Made by a program: the position numbers and the translations under genes
Assembly (NCBI GenBank): GCA_951230915.1
Contig: OX579637.1
Coordinates: 30,814,001-30,878,000 of the forward strand
Direction: 5' to 3'
Source: Antitrichia curtipendula
Taxonomy: Eukaryota; Streptophyta; Bryopsida; Hypnales; Leucodontaceae
Length of the DNA: 64,000 bases
Part shown: positions 43,877-57,195 of the stretch, piece by piece
Position numbering within the stretch: position 1 is the first letter of the stretch
Layout: the number at the start of each line of letters is the position of its first letter
Notes under the pieces: model-generated
Told to the model about the DNA's origin: nothing
Seen by the model: only the letters and a program-made list of their open reading frames with translations
The model's database searches: none

Positions 43877-46054
43877 TCATTCAGCCTTCTTGTTACTCCT
43901 GAAATTCTCTCTCAAAGCAGCGAATTTCTTGAAACACTGGGCTTTGTTCTTGCCAGGAACAGCTGTGGAAATTCTGTCCCACCTATTGGTAGTGTCCTTC
44001 GGGAAAGCCTTGATAGCCTTCACTAGTGCCACTTCCTGAGCCTCAGACCATGCTTCACCATCACCTTCTACACCACCACCATTTGCAACGGCTCCATTAC
44101 TTCGAGGAATCTTCTGTTCATCTCCCGTAGACTCCGTTTCGTTCTTAATCTTGTTAGCATTCACGGGCACAGCAGTTGCCTTCCTCTGCTTCGAACCAAT
44201 TCCCTGGCCTTCCTCACCACCTACTGTACCATTACCAACTATCTTGGGATTAGCTGTCTCCCCACTTTGGGCATCGCCAGCTAAATCCTCCCTTGTTGAA
44301 AGAGGCGAGTCTATCACAGTATTTCCTGCCTTTCTCTTCTGCAAGAAAGAATCGAAAGCTTTGGAAGAATCTGGCTTCTGTAAAAGCACGGTCTTTACAC
44401 CTCTTAGAATTTCTTCCACAGTTCGATGCGTTCCTAGATAATTGGAGACGACTTCCCAACGCTGAGAGGTTCCCTTAGGATACTTCGCCACAGCTTTCCT
44501 CAAGAGATCCACCTCCTGCTTAGACCAAGGCCTTTCCTTCTTTTCAACGACGAGGGGAGCTTTCTTACCCTTCTCTGCAATTCCCTCGGATGTCTTGCTG
44601 TTGTCAGCCTGGTCTTGTCCTACCTCTGCCTTTGTTGAAGAGTTAGAGATGGATGCACTGTAGTTTGCTCGGCTAGGAGTCGAAGCAGCAGCTGAATCGG
44701 AAGAAACAATAACTTCGGATCCACTCATGACTTTTTTCAGATATTCAGCCTGTTCATCAACCTTAATGATCCCCTCCATTTTCTCACACAGGCCTCGCAA
44801 GAGGGCTATCTCTAAAGAAGTGCAAAAGTTCTCGACATCATCATCAGAAACCCCGCTGTCTTTCTTAGAGACAACACCAGCTGCCACAGCTCGTAGCCTG
44901 GCTTTCTCCTTCCTCAACAGCTTCTTATCTTTTTCTTTCTGTTTCCTCTGAGCCGAAGCCTCCTCGGCTGCTTTCTTTTCTTCCTCCTCCTTCCGTAACC
45001 TTTCTTCCTCCAAGGCTCGTGCAACCTCCTCTTCCTTCTCCTTCCTGGCCTGGATCTTAGCCTGTTTCTTACGCAATTTCTCAGCTTTTTCCTCCTCCCT
45101 TCTGCGAGCAATTCTGGGGTCTTTCTTGTAGGCATTCTCGGTCATCAACCTTATGCGAGCATTCTCCTCTCTCTTGGCCTTCTCTCGCAACTTCGCATTC
45201 TGCCTCTCCATCCATCGCTTGTGCTCGCGACTTTCAGCTTGTTCAAGGTCGAAATCATCAGCATGAGGAAACTCTCTCCAACTCTTGAAGGTCCACCAGA
45301 AATCGTAGAAATCATCAACAGAGGCCATATCAGTTTCATTGTCACCAAGTGTGGGAACCGGCTGAATAATCGACCAGCGACCATTTCGTGCAAAAACTGG
45401 TCCAAATACTTTAAAAAACTCGCCAAGGGTACAATCACTGGGAATTTCATCGTCAAACTCATCAATTGAATCATAACCTCGTCGCTTCACAGGGTCTATG
45501 AGGACTTCATATGCTAACTGTATCGCTTTAAAGTGCCGGTCAATCTCCTCTTTCTTGACCTCCTTCTTTTCCTCCGTCTCCTCTGTGAGAAGGAGAGAAG
45601 CCTGCTTGTCAGGGTGATGTTTTAGAGCAGCCTCTCTATAGCTCTTCCTAATCTGATCGTCAGTGGCCAGAAACCGCAGATGACTGAGACCTAACAGGGC
45701 ATAATGATCCTGAGTCTGGGGTCCATCTCCTGACTTCTTTTTGCCCTTAAACTGGTAAGAATCTACAGACGGAGACTCTGCGCCCTTATCCTTCTTCTCG
45801 GGTATTACTTCATCAATGTCCTCGGGATCTTTGTCAACACCTAAAGCACGCTTAGCCGCCTCATGGAAGCATATACCTGCAGGTTCCTGACCAAGGCGGG
45901 GGTAGCACTGATTATTTGAAGCAACATACTGAGGCAGCTTCTCTGGAATATCGGCTGCACAATAGGTGATATAAAGCCGGTCCCGCACGCCCAGCATCTT
46001 AACGGAATGTACCCTTTCTCTGAAAAAATGTTCGAACTTGATAGAAGCAGCCAC
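43877..46054 (-). CDS. ZRF1: ZRF1/DNAJC2-like DnaJ-SANT protein
   Basis: A 725-residue uninterrupted frame. Family members (ZRF1/MIDA1/zuotin, algal GlsA, plant GlsA1) act as ribosome-associated Hsp40 co-chaperones and, when nuclear, bind ubiquitinated H2A and assist gene activation. Seen here: an N-terminal zuotin-like region, a J domain at about residues 116-205 with the HPD motif at 147-149, a highly charged helical middle (about 270-400), a linker, SANT domain 1 at about 507-557 (WSKQEVDLLRKAVAKYP) and SANT domain 2 at about 666-715 (WSEAQEVALVKAIKAFP). Two SANT domains separate it from yeast zuotin. The ATG at 46054 fits the family start and has no upstream in-frame extension. A splice acceptor (TTTTATGTGCAG) lies 34 bp upstream, suggesting a 5' UTR intron. 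The stop is TGA at 43877-43879. No damage is seen; this is the only clearly functional gene here. Confidence 0.95.
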   Translation of the reverse strand: MAASIKFEHFFRERVHSVKMLGVRDRLYITYCAADIPEKLPQYVASNNQCYPRLGQEPAGICFHEAAKRALGVDKDPEDIDEVIPEKKDKGAESPSVDSYQFKGKKKSGDGPQTQDHYALLGLSHLRFLATDDQIRKSYREAALKHHPDKQASLLLTEETEEKKEVKKEEIDRHFKAIQLAYEVLIDPVKRRGYDSIDEFDDEIPSDCTLGEFFKVFGPVFARNGRWSIIQPVPTLGDNETDMASVDDFYDFWWTFKSWREFPHADDFDLEQAESREHKRWMERQNAKLREKAKREENARIRLMTENAYKKDPRIARRREEEKAEKLRKKQAKIQARKEKEEEVARALEEERLRKEEEEKKAAEEASAQRKQKEKDKKLLRKEKARLRAVAAGVVSKKDSGVSDDDVENFCTSLEIALLRGLCEKMEGIIKVDEQAEYLKKVMSGSEVIVSSDSAAASTPSRANYSASISNSSTKAEVGQDQADNSKTSEGIAEKGKKAPLVVEKKERPWSKQEVDLLRKAVAKYPKGTSQRWEVVSNYLGTHRTVEEILRGVKTVLLQKPDSSKAFDSFLQKRKAGNTVIDSPLSTREDLAGDAQSGETANPKIVGNGTVGGEEGQGIGSKQRKATAVPVNANKIKNETESTGDEQKIPRSNGAVANGGGVEGDGEAWSEAQEVALVKAIKAFPKDTTNRWDRISTAVPGKNKAQCFKKFAALRENFRSNKKAE

Positions 46055-47400
46055 CTAAGACTACAATGACTGGTAGTCCGTGAATTTGCTGCACATAAAA
46101 AGGCAAAATCATCACAGTGCTGTTAGGAAATTTTCAAAAAATAACCACTGAAAAATGAATAAATGTCCTTTCCATCAAAGAATTCGCAAAATTGCAAGAG
46201 TGTGCGAGCAGAATGATATCTCAAACTTCTGCAAATACCTCAAGCACCGAAATAGATAACAAAAAACCGTTGTATATGCCGATCCTATAAAAAGAAAGTC
46301 ATCAAGTTTGAGAGATTCATTACAATGCAACTCTTAAAAAATAAAGGATGCGCGTTTAAACTACTAACCAAATCTGAATCCACTACTGTATTCATAAAAT
46401 GCACATTTCTCCATTAGCGTGGCGAAAATCTGACCGCTAAAAGCGGTGCATAAGCAGGAATACAATAGAGACAGGGTAGAGAACAATCTAGTCGGCATAC
46501 GAGAGACTGACTGTCGAAGAGAGTATAAAGTGAGATTGAAATGCAACTCTGATCTATGAAAATACAGCATGAACAGAAAGTTTAACCAGCCAATGAAGTC
46601 AAAGTAAAATTCGTACATGTTAACGATCACTAATCTACGGAAGATCCTGCCTTACAAGTCAAATAAAAGTCACGCCTGTGTCCAGACCTTGGATTTGATC
46701 AATGCAGGTTCTCTAAAGATGACAATATGTATGCAAAAAATGGGGTATAGCAAAGAAAAACACGAGTCATAGCATACGTAAGGGTGTGACTACAATCAGA
46801 CCACTCGTCCTAAACATTGAACAAACTGTCAGAAAACGCTTCTAGATATTATTTGTTCTCTGAATATAAACAAAACTTGTGTCCACACGCCAGAACAAGA
46901 ACTGACTAGAATTGACGACAGGTTGCCATAGATTCCCATAAGGTATTACAGAATATCTCACAATACTAATCACTTAATACCTTTAAACCCTAAGTGTTGT
47001 AAGGCTTAAACGAGCAGGCCCAAAATTTGGCAGCCATTGAAAACAAAATCGACGTGTTAGGAACTTCAGACACAAGCTCAAGACAGCACTATGGTCAAAC
47101 ACTCGGAGTCTAGTCGTAACTGCAGAAAGTAATTTACTTTTCAACATACAGACGAACCCTTGGAACCAAGACTAATCTCCAGAGACAGTCCACACCGACG
47201 GGCTTCACTAATACCCTTCGACATCAACAAAATTAAAAATGAAATCCCGTAAACTACACAACAATCGACAAAGACCGTAAACGCCACAATCATCAAAAGA
47301 ATCAAACTATCACCACGCCCAGAACAGAGAAACCTTACCGGGTCCAAACGCGAAGTCAAAATTCGACAACCTCGGAAATCACCGCGCCACTTGTTCGTGA
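46055..47400 (-). other. Probable 5' UTR intron and leader of the ZRF1-like gene
   Basis: The acceptor at about 46089 and the lack of any other gene suggest an intron between an upstream GC-rich exon and the coding exon. An AAACCCTAA-type telo-box-like motif occurs near 46985. ORFs 46364-46630 and 47141-47407 show no domain. Confidence 0.35.
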
Positions 47401-47830
47401 AACTCACAACACAATACGCACACGGATATCGTTTGATATTTCACACGTCCAAACCCTAGACCAATCCCTGCATTACAACGGCAATGCCAGAAGCCGCCAC
47501 GGATCCTCAAACCCTTGAAGCCCTACGAGAAAACCAGGCTTGCGAATTCAAAAACGAATTCCGCCGCCACCTCAAAAGACTGCAATCGTAAACCTGCAGA
47601 CCTTTCACTGTACCCTCATCCCTAGACCATCCCTCTAAACGTTGGCCCAGGGGAACTGGCTACGGAGTAAGGCAATTGAAAGCATGCAATAAACAACGGA
47701 GATCGCCAAAGCCTGTGCAGCGCCAGTTACCCTTAAAACTCTACAAACCAGTTGGCGGCGACGTCTTCAGCTACCAGCGCGGGTAGGTCGTAAATAGGGC
47801 TTGCTTGCTCAAGGACCACTACTTTGATGG
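47400..47830 (-). promoter_or_regulatory. GC-rich promoter/5' exon region of the ZRF1-like gene
   Basis: A sharp rise in GC and CpG content compared with both sides, with CGCCGCCAC-type stretches and AAACCCTAGA near 47452. Its position upstream of the only intact gene suggests its promoter and first non-coding exon. No TATA box was identified, and the transcription start cannot be placed. Confidence 0.35.
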
Positions 47831-50500
47831 GTGCAATGCCCGTAATCGTTACCCTTGAAGGGCGCCAAGGACGTTTGTGTCCTTTGGATGGTCAACTAGT
47901 CTTTGTGCATCTTGAAGAATGGATGCTTTTCATTCAATTTTGTGTGTGCAACTTTAATGATGCTATATCCACATCATTGAGTTAAGTTCAAGATATTTTA
48001 GTTTTTTTCTTATTTTATATGAGGTAGTTTATAAATAAAATGGTACATTATATTTTGAGTTGGGTTTCTTTAAAACTTGATTTTGACATTTAAAATGATT
48101 ACTTTTGGTTTTGACAAAAGTAACAAAATGAAGGTATTACGGTGTAGTTTCTATACTACTTGGAAATTTTGGAAAATTTCTTCAGATAAGCATTTTAGTA
48201 AAGTTGAACTTCAATATACATAACCACATTTCTTAATATAGAATGATAAATAGATTTTATTAACAACAAAATTTTTTACACTACAATGTATTTCTATACT
48301 AAAGATTTTAGTGTTTTCAACATGATTTGTATTTGATATGAATACTTGGGGAGGTCTCACCCCTAGACATTTGATAACCACCTATATAAATAGGATATTT
48401 TATAGAGAGAATATCTAATGCATAGTAATATATGCTTATATGTATTTTTTTCATTCATATTTATAGGGAAAAAGCTTTCAAGGGATATTTTTTAGTACCC
48501 TATTTTTTAAACCGAGCTTATCCTTTATAAAGATGTTAATAGAAATTGTATGAACTTCCCAAACTATTTTTTTTGTTTGAAATTTGAGCCATGTACATCA
48601 AGAGTTTTTAATGAGTAGAAGGACTATTTTATGGCACCCTATTTTTTTTTAAACACTCTAAAACTACCAAATGCTAAACAAAATACTATGCATTGGAAAA
48701 ACAATTATTTATGAGCAACAATCACTTCACATTTTACAAATTCACATTAAACACAAAAAGAAATGCAAGATACTTACTATTATAAGAGATGCAATGACCA
48801 TCTCAAACAATACCATAAAAGGTACTTTTATACACTTGAAAAAAACCATATAAACAAGGAGAGAATAAAATGTATCCAATGAAATCCAAAACTTATAAAT
48901 ATGGTATCATGTAATTTAATGATAAGTAGCTATTAAGATTTGTAGAACACATCAAAGGTTGGTTGTAGACTTAATGTAGCCAAAATGGCCATATATTAGC
49001 TATTGGAGGGCTATAGTGATATTTTGAGATTGTTGGAGATGTGAATGGAGTCATTTTGGGGCGCCTTTGAGGTGGTTGAAATTCTAGGCTATCCTTTTGC
49101 TTTTCCATTCTCTTCAAGTCTTCAAAATGTTAGTGGTTTCAAGTTGAGAGAAGTTAGAGCACATTGTGTAAATGATGGTTGGTGTTTTACCAATTTTTTA
49201 CTAAGTGTTATTCTTTGATTTGAAATATATTGAGAGACTAATCCAATTGAGACAAAATAGAAGCAACCTAGAAAATTTAGGAAGCTTACAATTTGAATGG
49301 AGAAGGTGCTGATGTTAGAGCACTCAGATAGTTGAGGAGCTTTATTTTGTTGTTTTAGTGTTGAAGTGACTTGCGAAAGCGTTGACGATTCAAACTTTGG
49401 ATTTTTGGGTGTTGGAGATGCTGATTTGAAGTTGGAGGGTCTTGAAAGGCTTAGGAGGTTGCTAACAAGAATTAGGGAGAAGCTCTTGAATGTAAGGATC
49501 CATGTCCAACTTGTTTTGTGCAATTCAAATGAAAATTATGAAAGATATGAAATTTTGAGTGGGATAGTTGAAATCCATGTGTATGCTAGTAAGTCCAAAC
49601 ATTCAAAAGTGTTGATTTGATGTTTGGGGGCCATTAGAGTACATATTTAGTATTATAAATGCTAGAAATAGTTGTAACATTCCAAAATACTGTAGATTTT
49701 TTCCAAAATTGCCAAAAATTGAAGAAATTATGGTGTTTAGAGGCTTGGAAGTTGAAGCAAAGTTTTGAAATTTGTTTTCATGAGGCTTTGTTGATGTTTT
49801 ACAAGTGTTGTTAGCTTGGCAAAATGAAAGAAACAAAGACCAACTGACTTTTAGAAGTTATCAAATTATTTACACGATCAATTATTGAGATAAATTTTAG
49901 ATGTTATGAGGATAATTATTAGGACAATTTTAAAAGTTACAAAAGCAATTATTGATGTAATTTTAGAAGTTATTGGGATAACTTTTGAGTTGTTTTTGAA
50001 AATTACCAAAATTTAAAAAAATAAAAATAAAAATATTATTTTTCTATTTTATTAGGGGTTGATTTTAATTTGGAAAATGTAGAAGGAGGCCATTTATTGA
50101 GGTTCAGAGGGCTTTTAGTTGATTTCAACATAAATATTTTTAATTGTAATGTCTTAGCCTATTTGAGAGGCTTTCTTTTATGCTTTATAAAAAATAAATG
50201 TTATTGCATGCGGCATGGATCATACCACTGCTCAGCTTCATTTTTTGTTGTGGTGACAAAGTGAGATTCATGACCCATATGGTCAAGACTTGCTTGTTCT
50301 TACGGTAAGGTTAGGGTGATGACCAATAGATCATGAATTTGAAAATATAGGAGCCATTTTCACCGATGATATCTCATGTTATATCATCAGTTCTACCCGT
50401 TCCATATTTTATAGTTTCTTATTTTGACTTGGATACTTGAACCAACCTAGAGTCGCAATAGGATAGGTCAATGGGGAACAATTGAGCAGTGGTGTAAAAA
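47830..50500. other. AT-rich, no gene recognised
   Basis: No exon with a domain is visible. ORFs 49122-49523 (minus) and 49366-49620 (plus) overlap on opposite strands with no recognisable content. Confidence 0.45.
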
Positions 50501-50539
50501 ATTTGACATTTGAAGTTTGTTTATGGTATAGACATGCAC

Positions 50540-51440
50540 CCATAACTACAACGCTTTGGAGGTGATCGACGTTCGTAGAGAAGAAGGTAGAGAAGAGCTA
50601 GCCTTGCCACTCATAAGGGTTAATCCATCTATAATTTGGGAGATCAACATCTTTGGTGACATAAAGGACCACAATGATGGATCTATAGATTGTGACCCTT
50701 AGTTTAAGAGAACTGAAGGCGTGGCCTTCAACCATTGGAAGACCAGATTTTTATCTTGGCAATAGATACAAAGTTAGCGCAATGCTCTATTTAATGATTG
50801 GTAGCTTTTTAAGCAATTGCCCACCTATCTTGAGATTGAAGCGCTCTAAGCCTATGATTTTTTTGTTCACAGATCATAGAATTGAGCTTGAGGGGGTAGA
50901 AGACTATTAGGCTCAAAAGGTGGAGTTAGTCACTACGTTGAAAGAAGAAGCTACATTTCCAGTAGCTCAAGCTTTAAAGATTGGTGATGGAAATGAAGAG
51001 AAAGGCAAAAAAGCTACTTTGGCCTTTATGCAATACAAGCTACAAGGCTAAAATCAATATCTACAACTAGTAGTGCCAATGGGACTACATCCATATTCAT
51101 CTCTTGGTTGTCCCAAGCATCAACTAAGGCAATAGCCATGAAGGACCCTCCTCCTCAGTTTGATCCTCTTTGGTTATTTTTTGAGCATTTGAAGACAGAG
51201 TTTGGTGGCATTTTCTGCAATTGCATGCGCCACATGTAGAACAACAAGAAAGAAATTGGAGACACTTTTCACATTATGTATGCTAGGCTCTCCAAGTTTG
51301 CTCATCAAAGTGAAAATGCGTTGAATGAAAAGAATTAGATTAGAGATAGAATTTATACAATTTGTCATTATTTAAGTTGTCTACAAAGACACAAAAAACA
51401 AAACAACAATGGATCAAGGTAAAGCTTGTGATACTATTTC
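50540..51440 (+). pseudogene. Weak retrotransposon gag-like relic
   Basis: In one plus-strand frame with stops, the parts EVIDVRREEGREELALP and EGVAFNHWKTRFLSW, then later FEHLKTEFGGIF, NCMRHM, GDTFHIMYARLSKFAHQ and IRDRIYTICHYL are seen. The last section has the look of the alpha-helical capsid part of a retrotransposon Gag (a W/F-rich start, then EF, then GDTF, YARL, FAHQ). No zinc knuckle or pol part follows. The assignment is tentative. Confidence 0.35.
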
Positions 51441-53760
51441 AATATATGTGTTGGAGAATGGAGACATAATGGGAACAAACTCTGAAACATGTCTTTAAAC
51501 TTGGCACTATATTATTTTTTTTTTTGTAGAAATCATAGTTATGTTAGAAATTAGAAATTTAAGCCATACCTCTAAAAATTTACTAAAAGCCAACCTTGAA
51601 TTCAAGAATACTCAGGTAATTTCTAGAGGCTTCTAGTAACATATTACACTTTAACAGATAGATAAAAATTAAAAGAGATAAAATATGATGAAAGTAGATA
51701 GACAAGAGTATTAGCTTTTGGATTAAAAATATTAAAAATCATCCAATTCAAGTTAGATAGGAACCTCAAAAGTTAGGTGACATTTAAAAACTCAATCTTA
51801 AAAGTAAAAATTAAATTAGGTTTATAGGTTGAAAGAAAATGTTGGATCAAGTCTTAAAGGATGAATAAGAAATACAATTTCATCCATCTATAATTTTTGC
51901 TAAAAATATTCCATTATAAAGATTATACTATTTTAGAATAATCAAGCAATGTTCTACAATTTAAACTAATAAAAAAATTAAATTTTTCAACTTAGATTTG
52001 GAGTTTAAGAGTTTTGGCCTAGATTGGCCAAAATTATCCAAAACCATCCCAAACCTCTAATTTTTACAATTTGTGTTAGTTTTAATTAAATTGTGAACCA
52101 CATATAGTTTATCATTAGCATTTTTTGTTTATTGTTTAAAATGTCAATTGAACAAAAGTTAAATATTCAACTTAGGATTTGAAGCCCACCAACAAATAAC
52201 ATAGTTGTAAATGCTTTATCTTAAGGATATAGAGAAAATGCTCACACATGTCATGAATTGTTTCTTTCTTAGAAAAGCTCTTAGCAATGTCATTCAAGCC
52301 ACATTTATAGAGGCTCTCTATAGGCCCTACATAGGTTACAAAAGTATTATTATGAAGATTGAAGCTCACCATGGACACATATGGGCTTGTATTGCAATTA
52401 GAAGACAGTTGTTTGAATGTTCTTATAAGGATATAGATTGTAAGGGCATAATCAATATTTTTACTTCAAAAATGTTTTTAAATAAGATTATGCCATATTA
52501 ACTACTTTTGGACTATTGAAAGTCCAAAATTAATAAATGCACAAATCCCCCGATGGTGGAGGTTGGCTATTGATCGGGATTTTTCCAGATATAATGTAGA
52601 ATTTACACTTGTGTAAAGCGCTGTAGGGAGTCTATTTCCAAAGCTTAGAAATTAGGCTACAAAAAGTTCTAAGATATCCCACGGTTTGAGGGTGAAACCT
52701 TTGTCTTAGCATTGGAAGTAGCAGTGGATAGTTTTGATGTTCAAGAGAAGTTTATATAAGTCCCTCAAATGAATCCATGGTTGTGCTAAAGTTTACATAT
52801 TGGCATCGTGGGAACTCCTGATGAACGTGGAACACGTGTGTCAACTTCTTTTAATACACATATGACTTCAAGCTGGGATTTGCTAATGTATTGAATGATG
52901 TAAAATATTGAAGACAGTTAATTAATTTCCGCACTGTATAACAGTGGGAGAAACGTACCTAAAATCACCCATTCAGAAACATATGACCAATAAGACCTAA
53001 AACATATCCTATACACTATAGCCCATGGTAGTGAGACATGGTAGCCCAAGCGGTGAACGGAAGCACATGAAAGTGATTATGAGAAAACATATCTACTTTG
53101 AATTATGAAGTGCATGCTACCTCTTGGAATTGAGGATAAAAGGGGACGTCTCATCTGGATATCCCTTGATGGAGTGCTAACATTGTAAGGCAAGTGGGAA
53201 CATCCGCATGATGAAAAAAATTGATGCCAGCAAGAATGCATCTTATGCCTTATTTAATTTTTGACTGCATAGAGTGTAGATAAACAATACCTAATAGTCC
53301 ATATTAAAGTACTTTGGTGCATATTTCAGAATAATTAGCAAGCAGAATCCCAGATGACCACAAGTACAGGAGTTACTGAAGGAGTGATGAAAGAAATGAA
53401 GATTCATAATCATAATATTGCATTCAACTAAACTATCTCGCAACATTGTAAATAGCCCTTAAGAAATCAAGTGCAACAAAGGCAAAAATAAAAAAGCCAA
53501 GCAGGCCTCAACATCAACTACAGTTGTGACATCAAAATTGGTGGTTGTCATGATAGAATAGGAGTAACATCAAATAGCAGACTTCATTTCATGAATTTAC
53601 AGATTCAATATACAATAGCTTCAACAACCTACTCTAATAGTTAGTCTAAGAATTTTATACAGAACCATGTACAATGAAAACAACTATTGACAATGACAGT
53701 GAGGATTGACAAGGCATCTTGACATCTCACGATAACCACGACAACCTGGATACAGTACTC
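51440..53760. other. AT-rich, no gene recognised
   Basis: Nothing codes. A single GACATCTCACGATAACC at about 53724, just past the end of the DUF7869-type gene, matches the palindromic motif clustered upstream of that gene. Confidence 0.45.
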
Positions 53761-53762
53761 GA

Positions 53763-56700
53763 TCAAGGATCCGCCTCGTTGGACCTATTCAAATTTGCTA
53801 AGACAGCCTCTCTACATTTCTTACTAATAGTCCGTGACTTTGGATCCACTATCTTGGACCAATTAGCATACACTGCAGCATCTGTGTCCACCTAGATTGG
53901 GGGACGATTTTCAACAACCCATTTTCCGTACCAGCAATTACGGTACCTACATGCCATTGTAGTTTTTGAATTATCCGGTTGCCAATATTGTATTAAAATC
54001 TTCTCGTTGTTCACATCTCTTGCCAATCTACATATGCTCTTCCTTGCCAAACAGCACAAATATTTGGGTCTTCAGGTCTGAGAAGAATCCATGAACCTGG
54101 GCGGATGTCAAGCCAAGGCTTGAAGCTTTCTAATGGTGCTTCATTTGTAGGGCCGCAATAAGGTTCCGGGTCCTCTTCCTCCGGATTGATGTCGAGAGGA
54201 TTGACTCTCGCCCCTAGGCTGGAAACATCATTATATACCACCCTCCAATCATGTTGTGGCCAAAAGCCTTCTTGCAATTCAGCAGGACACTCTAGGAGTG
54301 GTTCCTTCAGCTCATCCAACACACTTTTCCAATAATCAACGTATGGACCAAATGTAGTTGCGAATCCTTCGCACCTGGACATTTTGTTTTGCCAATACTG
54401 AATGTACTTCTCTAGTCCTACGATCATGAAACCCTTGTTCAAGGTAGCTTTCCTTGCCATTTCAAGAGCTTTATCTTGATTTTGCATTGACGCTTGGGGA
54501 ACTTCGCTGCCCCACATGGGCTTGAGTGGAACAGACTTTGGACAATCGGAAGGGAGCATTGGCCGACCATTCCGGTCTGTCCTCCATTGGGATTGGAAAG
54601 GTTTATTTGATGGCAACCACTTCGAATCAACTACTGACTTTTTGAAGTTCATAATAGGGACCCCATCGCTGTCCACATAGAACCTAAAAAGGTGCATCTC
54701 CCCTAATCCAATTAATCTTTCTCCACGATCGCACTGGTAACCCTTCACGAACGACTTAAAATCTCCCACCTCCTGTATAAACTCCGGCATAAATGACAAT
54801 TCTTAGGACTGCATGAACGCTTTCATGAGATCAGCTACTACAAAAGTATTCTTTGTCTTCAGTGCCTTAGACATGTGGCTGAAATATGCATCAGTGTCCT
54901 CATGAGTGTGTGCGACTAATAGAAAGCCAACTTGAATTTCCTTGAAGACACCTTCTGCAGTGAGCAAGGACAAGAACACCATTAGATATTTGTTCTTGTT
55001 ATCCTTAGCGGAGTTGTCAAGCTGCAGATACAATTTCCTAGGAAGGGGGATGGATCCAATCCGAGCTTCTAGATCAGTGAGCTTCAAGATGTCCATACAC
55101 CTAGACTTTCCTCTAAGTAGAGCCTCAAATATAGGGTTAGCCGGTGGATAGGAAAAAATGTCTCCAGTCTCTCGAATCGATGGACCCTCTAATCGGCAAA
55201 ACAATCTCGCCAGTGACGAGATTGTAAAGTTTGAATCTCCAAGCCAGCAGGACAGAGCATAGTGAGCATATACACAATCACCGTGACTATGAGCTACCAT
55301 TCCAGTAACGCTCATCGGAAGCTGACCGAGTCCTGCCGTAGCCTTTGTTGTCACCCGCATTCTTGGGAGAGCTGTTTTAGATGTATCCATTTTATCGTAA
55401 ATGATGCATATAATATCCTTTGGATTTCATTTCGATTCCTCACGCCACGAGGCGTATAGCCAATGGCATGATGCTTGATGATTGAGATGTTGAGTTTGTT
55501 GCTTCATGAACTCCACGTACTCCGGGCTTCTTTTTGGTGACTTCAGCAGGAACTGCTGATATTGGTTGCACAAACTACATTTTGCAAAGGAACTTCCAAC
55601 ATGCTTTATGGAGACATTATTAAAGTGCTCCTTGTTAAGTCTACTAATAGTTGACTGGTTGACGGTGGGGAGCCCGTAATCTGCATTCGGCTGCAAAAAA
55701 AATTAAAGATTGATTGAGTGTACAAGGCAAGAGAATTATAGGACTTCAAGAGAGAGAAAGATACCAAGAAATAGACTTGAACACCTAATGAATGACAAAA
55801 GAGAGCAGGCATCGTAATATATCATGATGATAGAGTCAATGAAGATATGTCAAGGAGATGAAACCCGACAAGAAGGATATAGTTTAGTACCTCATTGGTT
55901 TCAAGTTGAACGCGTTTCTAGTTGTTTCCAGCTGGCAGAGACTTTAAAGTGTCCATTCTCCCGTTTCCTATGCCGCGCATTTGGTGCGGCATTTGGTCAG
56001 CATTGTCTTCAATGATTGATCTCATAGTTCCAGTGGCCTGAACCGTTCCAATCCTAGGGCACTTAACCCCTTTGTTTCTATGTGTCCTTGAAACCCTACC
56101 TTCTTTGTACTTGTCAATGTAATTATGGAATGTGGACTTCGGATTTCCATGAATAATATACCAGGCAGTGCCACAAACTTCAGCACCTTCCAGTATGACA
56201 AATTTCCGCTTGCGAGTCCCGTCCAAGGGGTGCAATTGTCCACCGACAGCAATTCCGTATTTGCACCGATCATCAAAGGACTTCAAGTAGAACTTCTGCC
56301 TGACTAGAAGTGTCTTCTCTTGGAGAAAGAATTGGCAACACCGACTTCCGTAGCACTTTTCGGAACTGACCTTCCGGATTTTTTCTTCCGCTATACTCCT
56401 GACGTACTGTGAATCCTTCTCATGAAGACTGGGCTTATGAACAATGAAGCGGTAAGGGTCCTTCATTCTCCCACCAAGATAAGCGAGCGGGTCCTCAGCA
56501 ACGAGAATAGCTGTAAAATGGTTCAAGGTTTATTTCAAAGACCGGCCGTTGGGGAACCAACAGTCCGACAAGGGCCACCGAGCATGAGTCATAATGTCTT
56601 CAGAATTTCCCACAAAAACGTCCAAGATAGTAACACCAACACACTCATCACCAAGTATTTCATCTTGGAAGTGATCGTCCGGCTTCCAGCAGTTTATGAG

Positions 56701-57174
56701 CCCCGACGAGAGAAGTACACCTAAAGAGTCCATCCGATGCACCTCAAGCCTAGACCACAATTCTTGACGAATAAAACAAGATGTATTCAGGGGAACATGC
56801 TCTTCCACCAACTTTACAACATTTGCAGCTCTCCATAGTATTGTCCGGTCAAGTACATCCGACAGTGTTCGAAAATCCCTTTGCCCGGGGTTTAGGCGCA
56901 GACCACGAGCATCCTTAATGAGACAACAAGGCTTCAACAGAACAAAAACCCACGGCTAAACCAGAATGGCCACACCAAGCCATTGCCCCTCTGGATGAAC
57001 CTCTACAATACAACCTTCTCCTACTTCTCCGAATCCAGAAGCAAAGAGCTTCACTAAATCGCCCTTGTCAAATGGAGACAATCCAGCAGTGGATTCCTAT
57101 GAGTCGTTCTTGGATCCTGATACATTAGCGTATCAGATAATTGCATCATTGACAGAATGTGTGGTCGAATCCAT
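53763..57174 (-). pseudogene. DUF7869-type transposase-like gene, broken by in-frame stops
   Basis: The frame starts at ATG 57174 and stays in one phase through 54011, with one intron (about 55888-55692; donor GAG|GTACTA, acceptor TTTTTTGCAG). Parts in order: an N-terminal BAH/agenet-like start (GDLVKLFASGFGEVG, IVEVHPEGQWLGV), a middle with KCYGSRCCQFF and GAEVCGTAWYIIHGNPKST, then FAKCSLCNQYQQF, then the DUF7869 core. The core has DTSKTALPR, LYLQLDNSAKDNKNKY and VAHTHEDTDAYFS, resembling an RNase-H-fold nuclease with conserved Asp and His residues. The C-terminal part (GSWILLRPEDPN, ILIQYWQPDN) is again BAH-like. Stops: TGA 57133, TAG near 57095 and 56965, TAA 56530, TAG 55918, TGA 55427, TAA 54803, TAG near 53895; one frame change occurs near 54015. 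All stops fit C-to-T at CAG, CAA or CGA. DUF7869 proteins are multicopy in seedless plants, algae and oomycetes, and are thought to be transposon-derived. Confidence 0.7.
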
Positions 57175-57195
57175 TACGGGCGTCCCCGTCTCTCC

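Noticed and set aside
44151..45469. Plus-strand frames across the ZRF1-like gene
   Set aside because: Antisense shadows of a strongly supported 725-codon gene.
53763..57174. A nuclear genetic code reading UAA/UAG as glutamine, as in some green algae and ciliates
   Set aside because: The intact ZRF1-like gene has about 30 Gln codons, all CAA/CAG, and ends at a normal TGA. The relics also carry TGA stops, which such a code would not explain.
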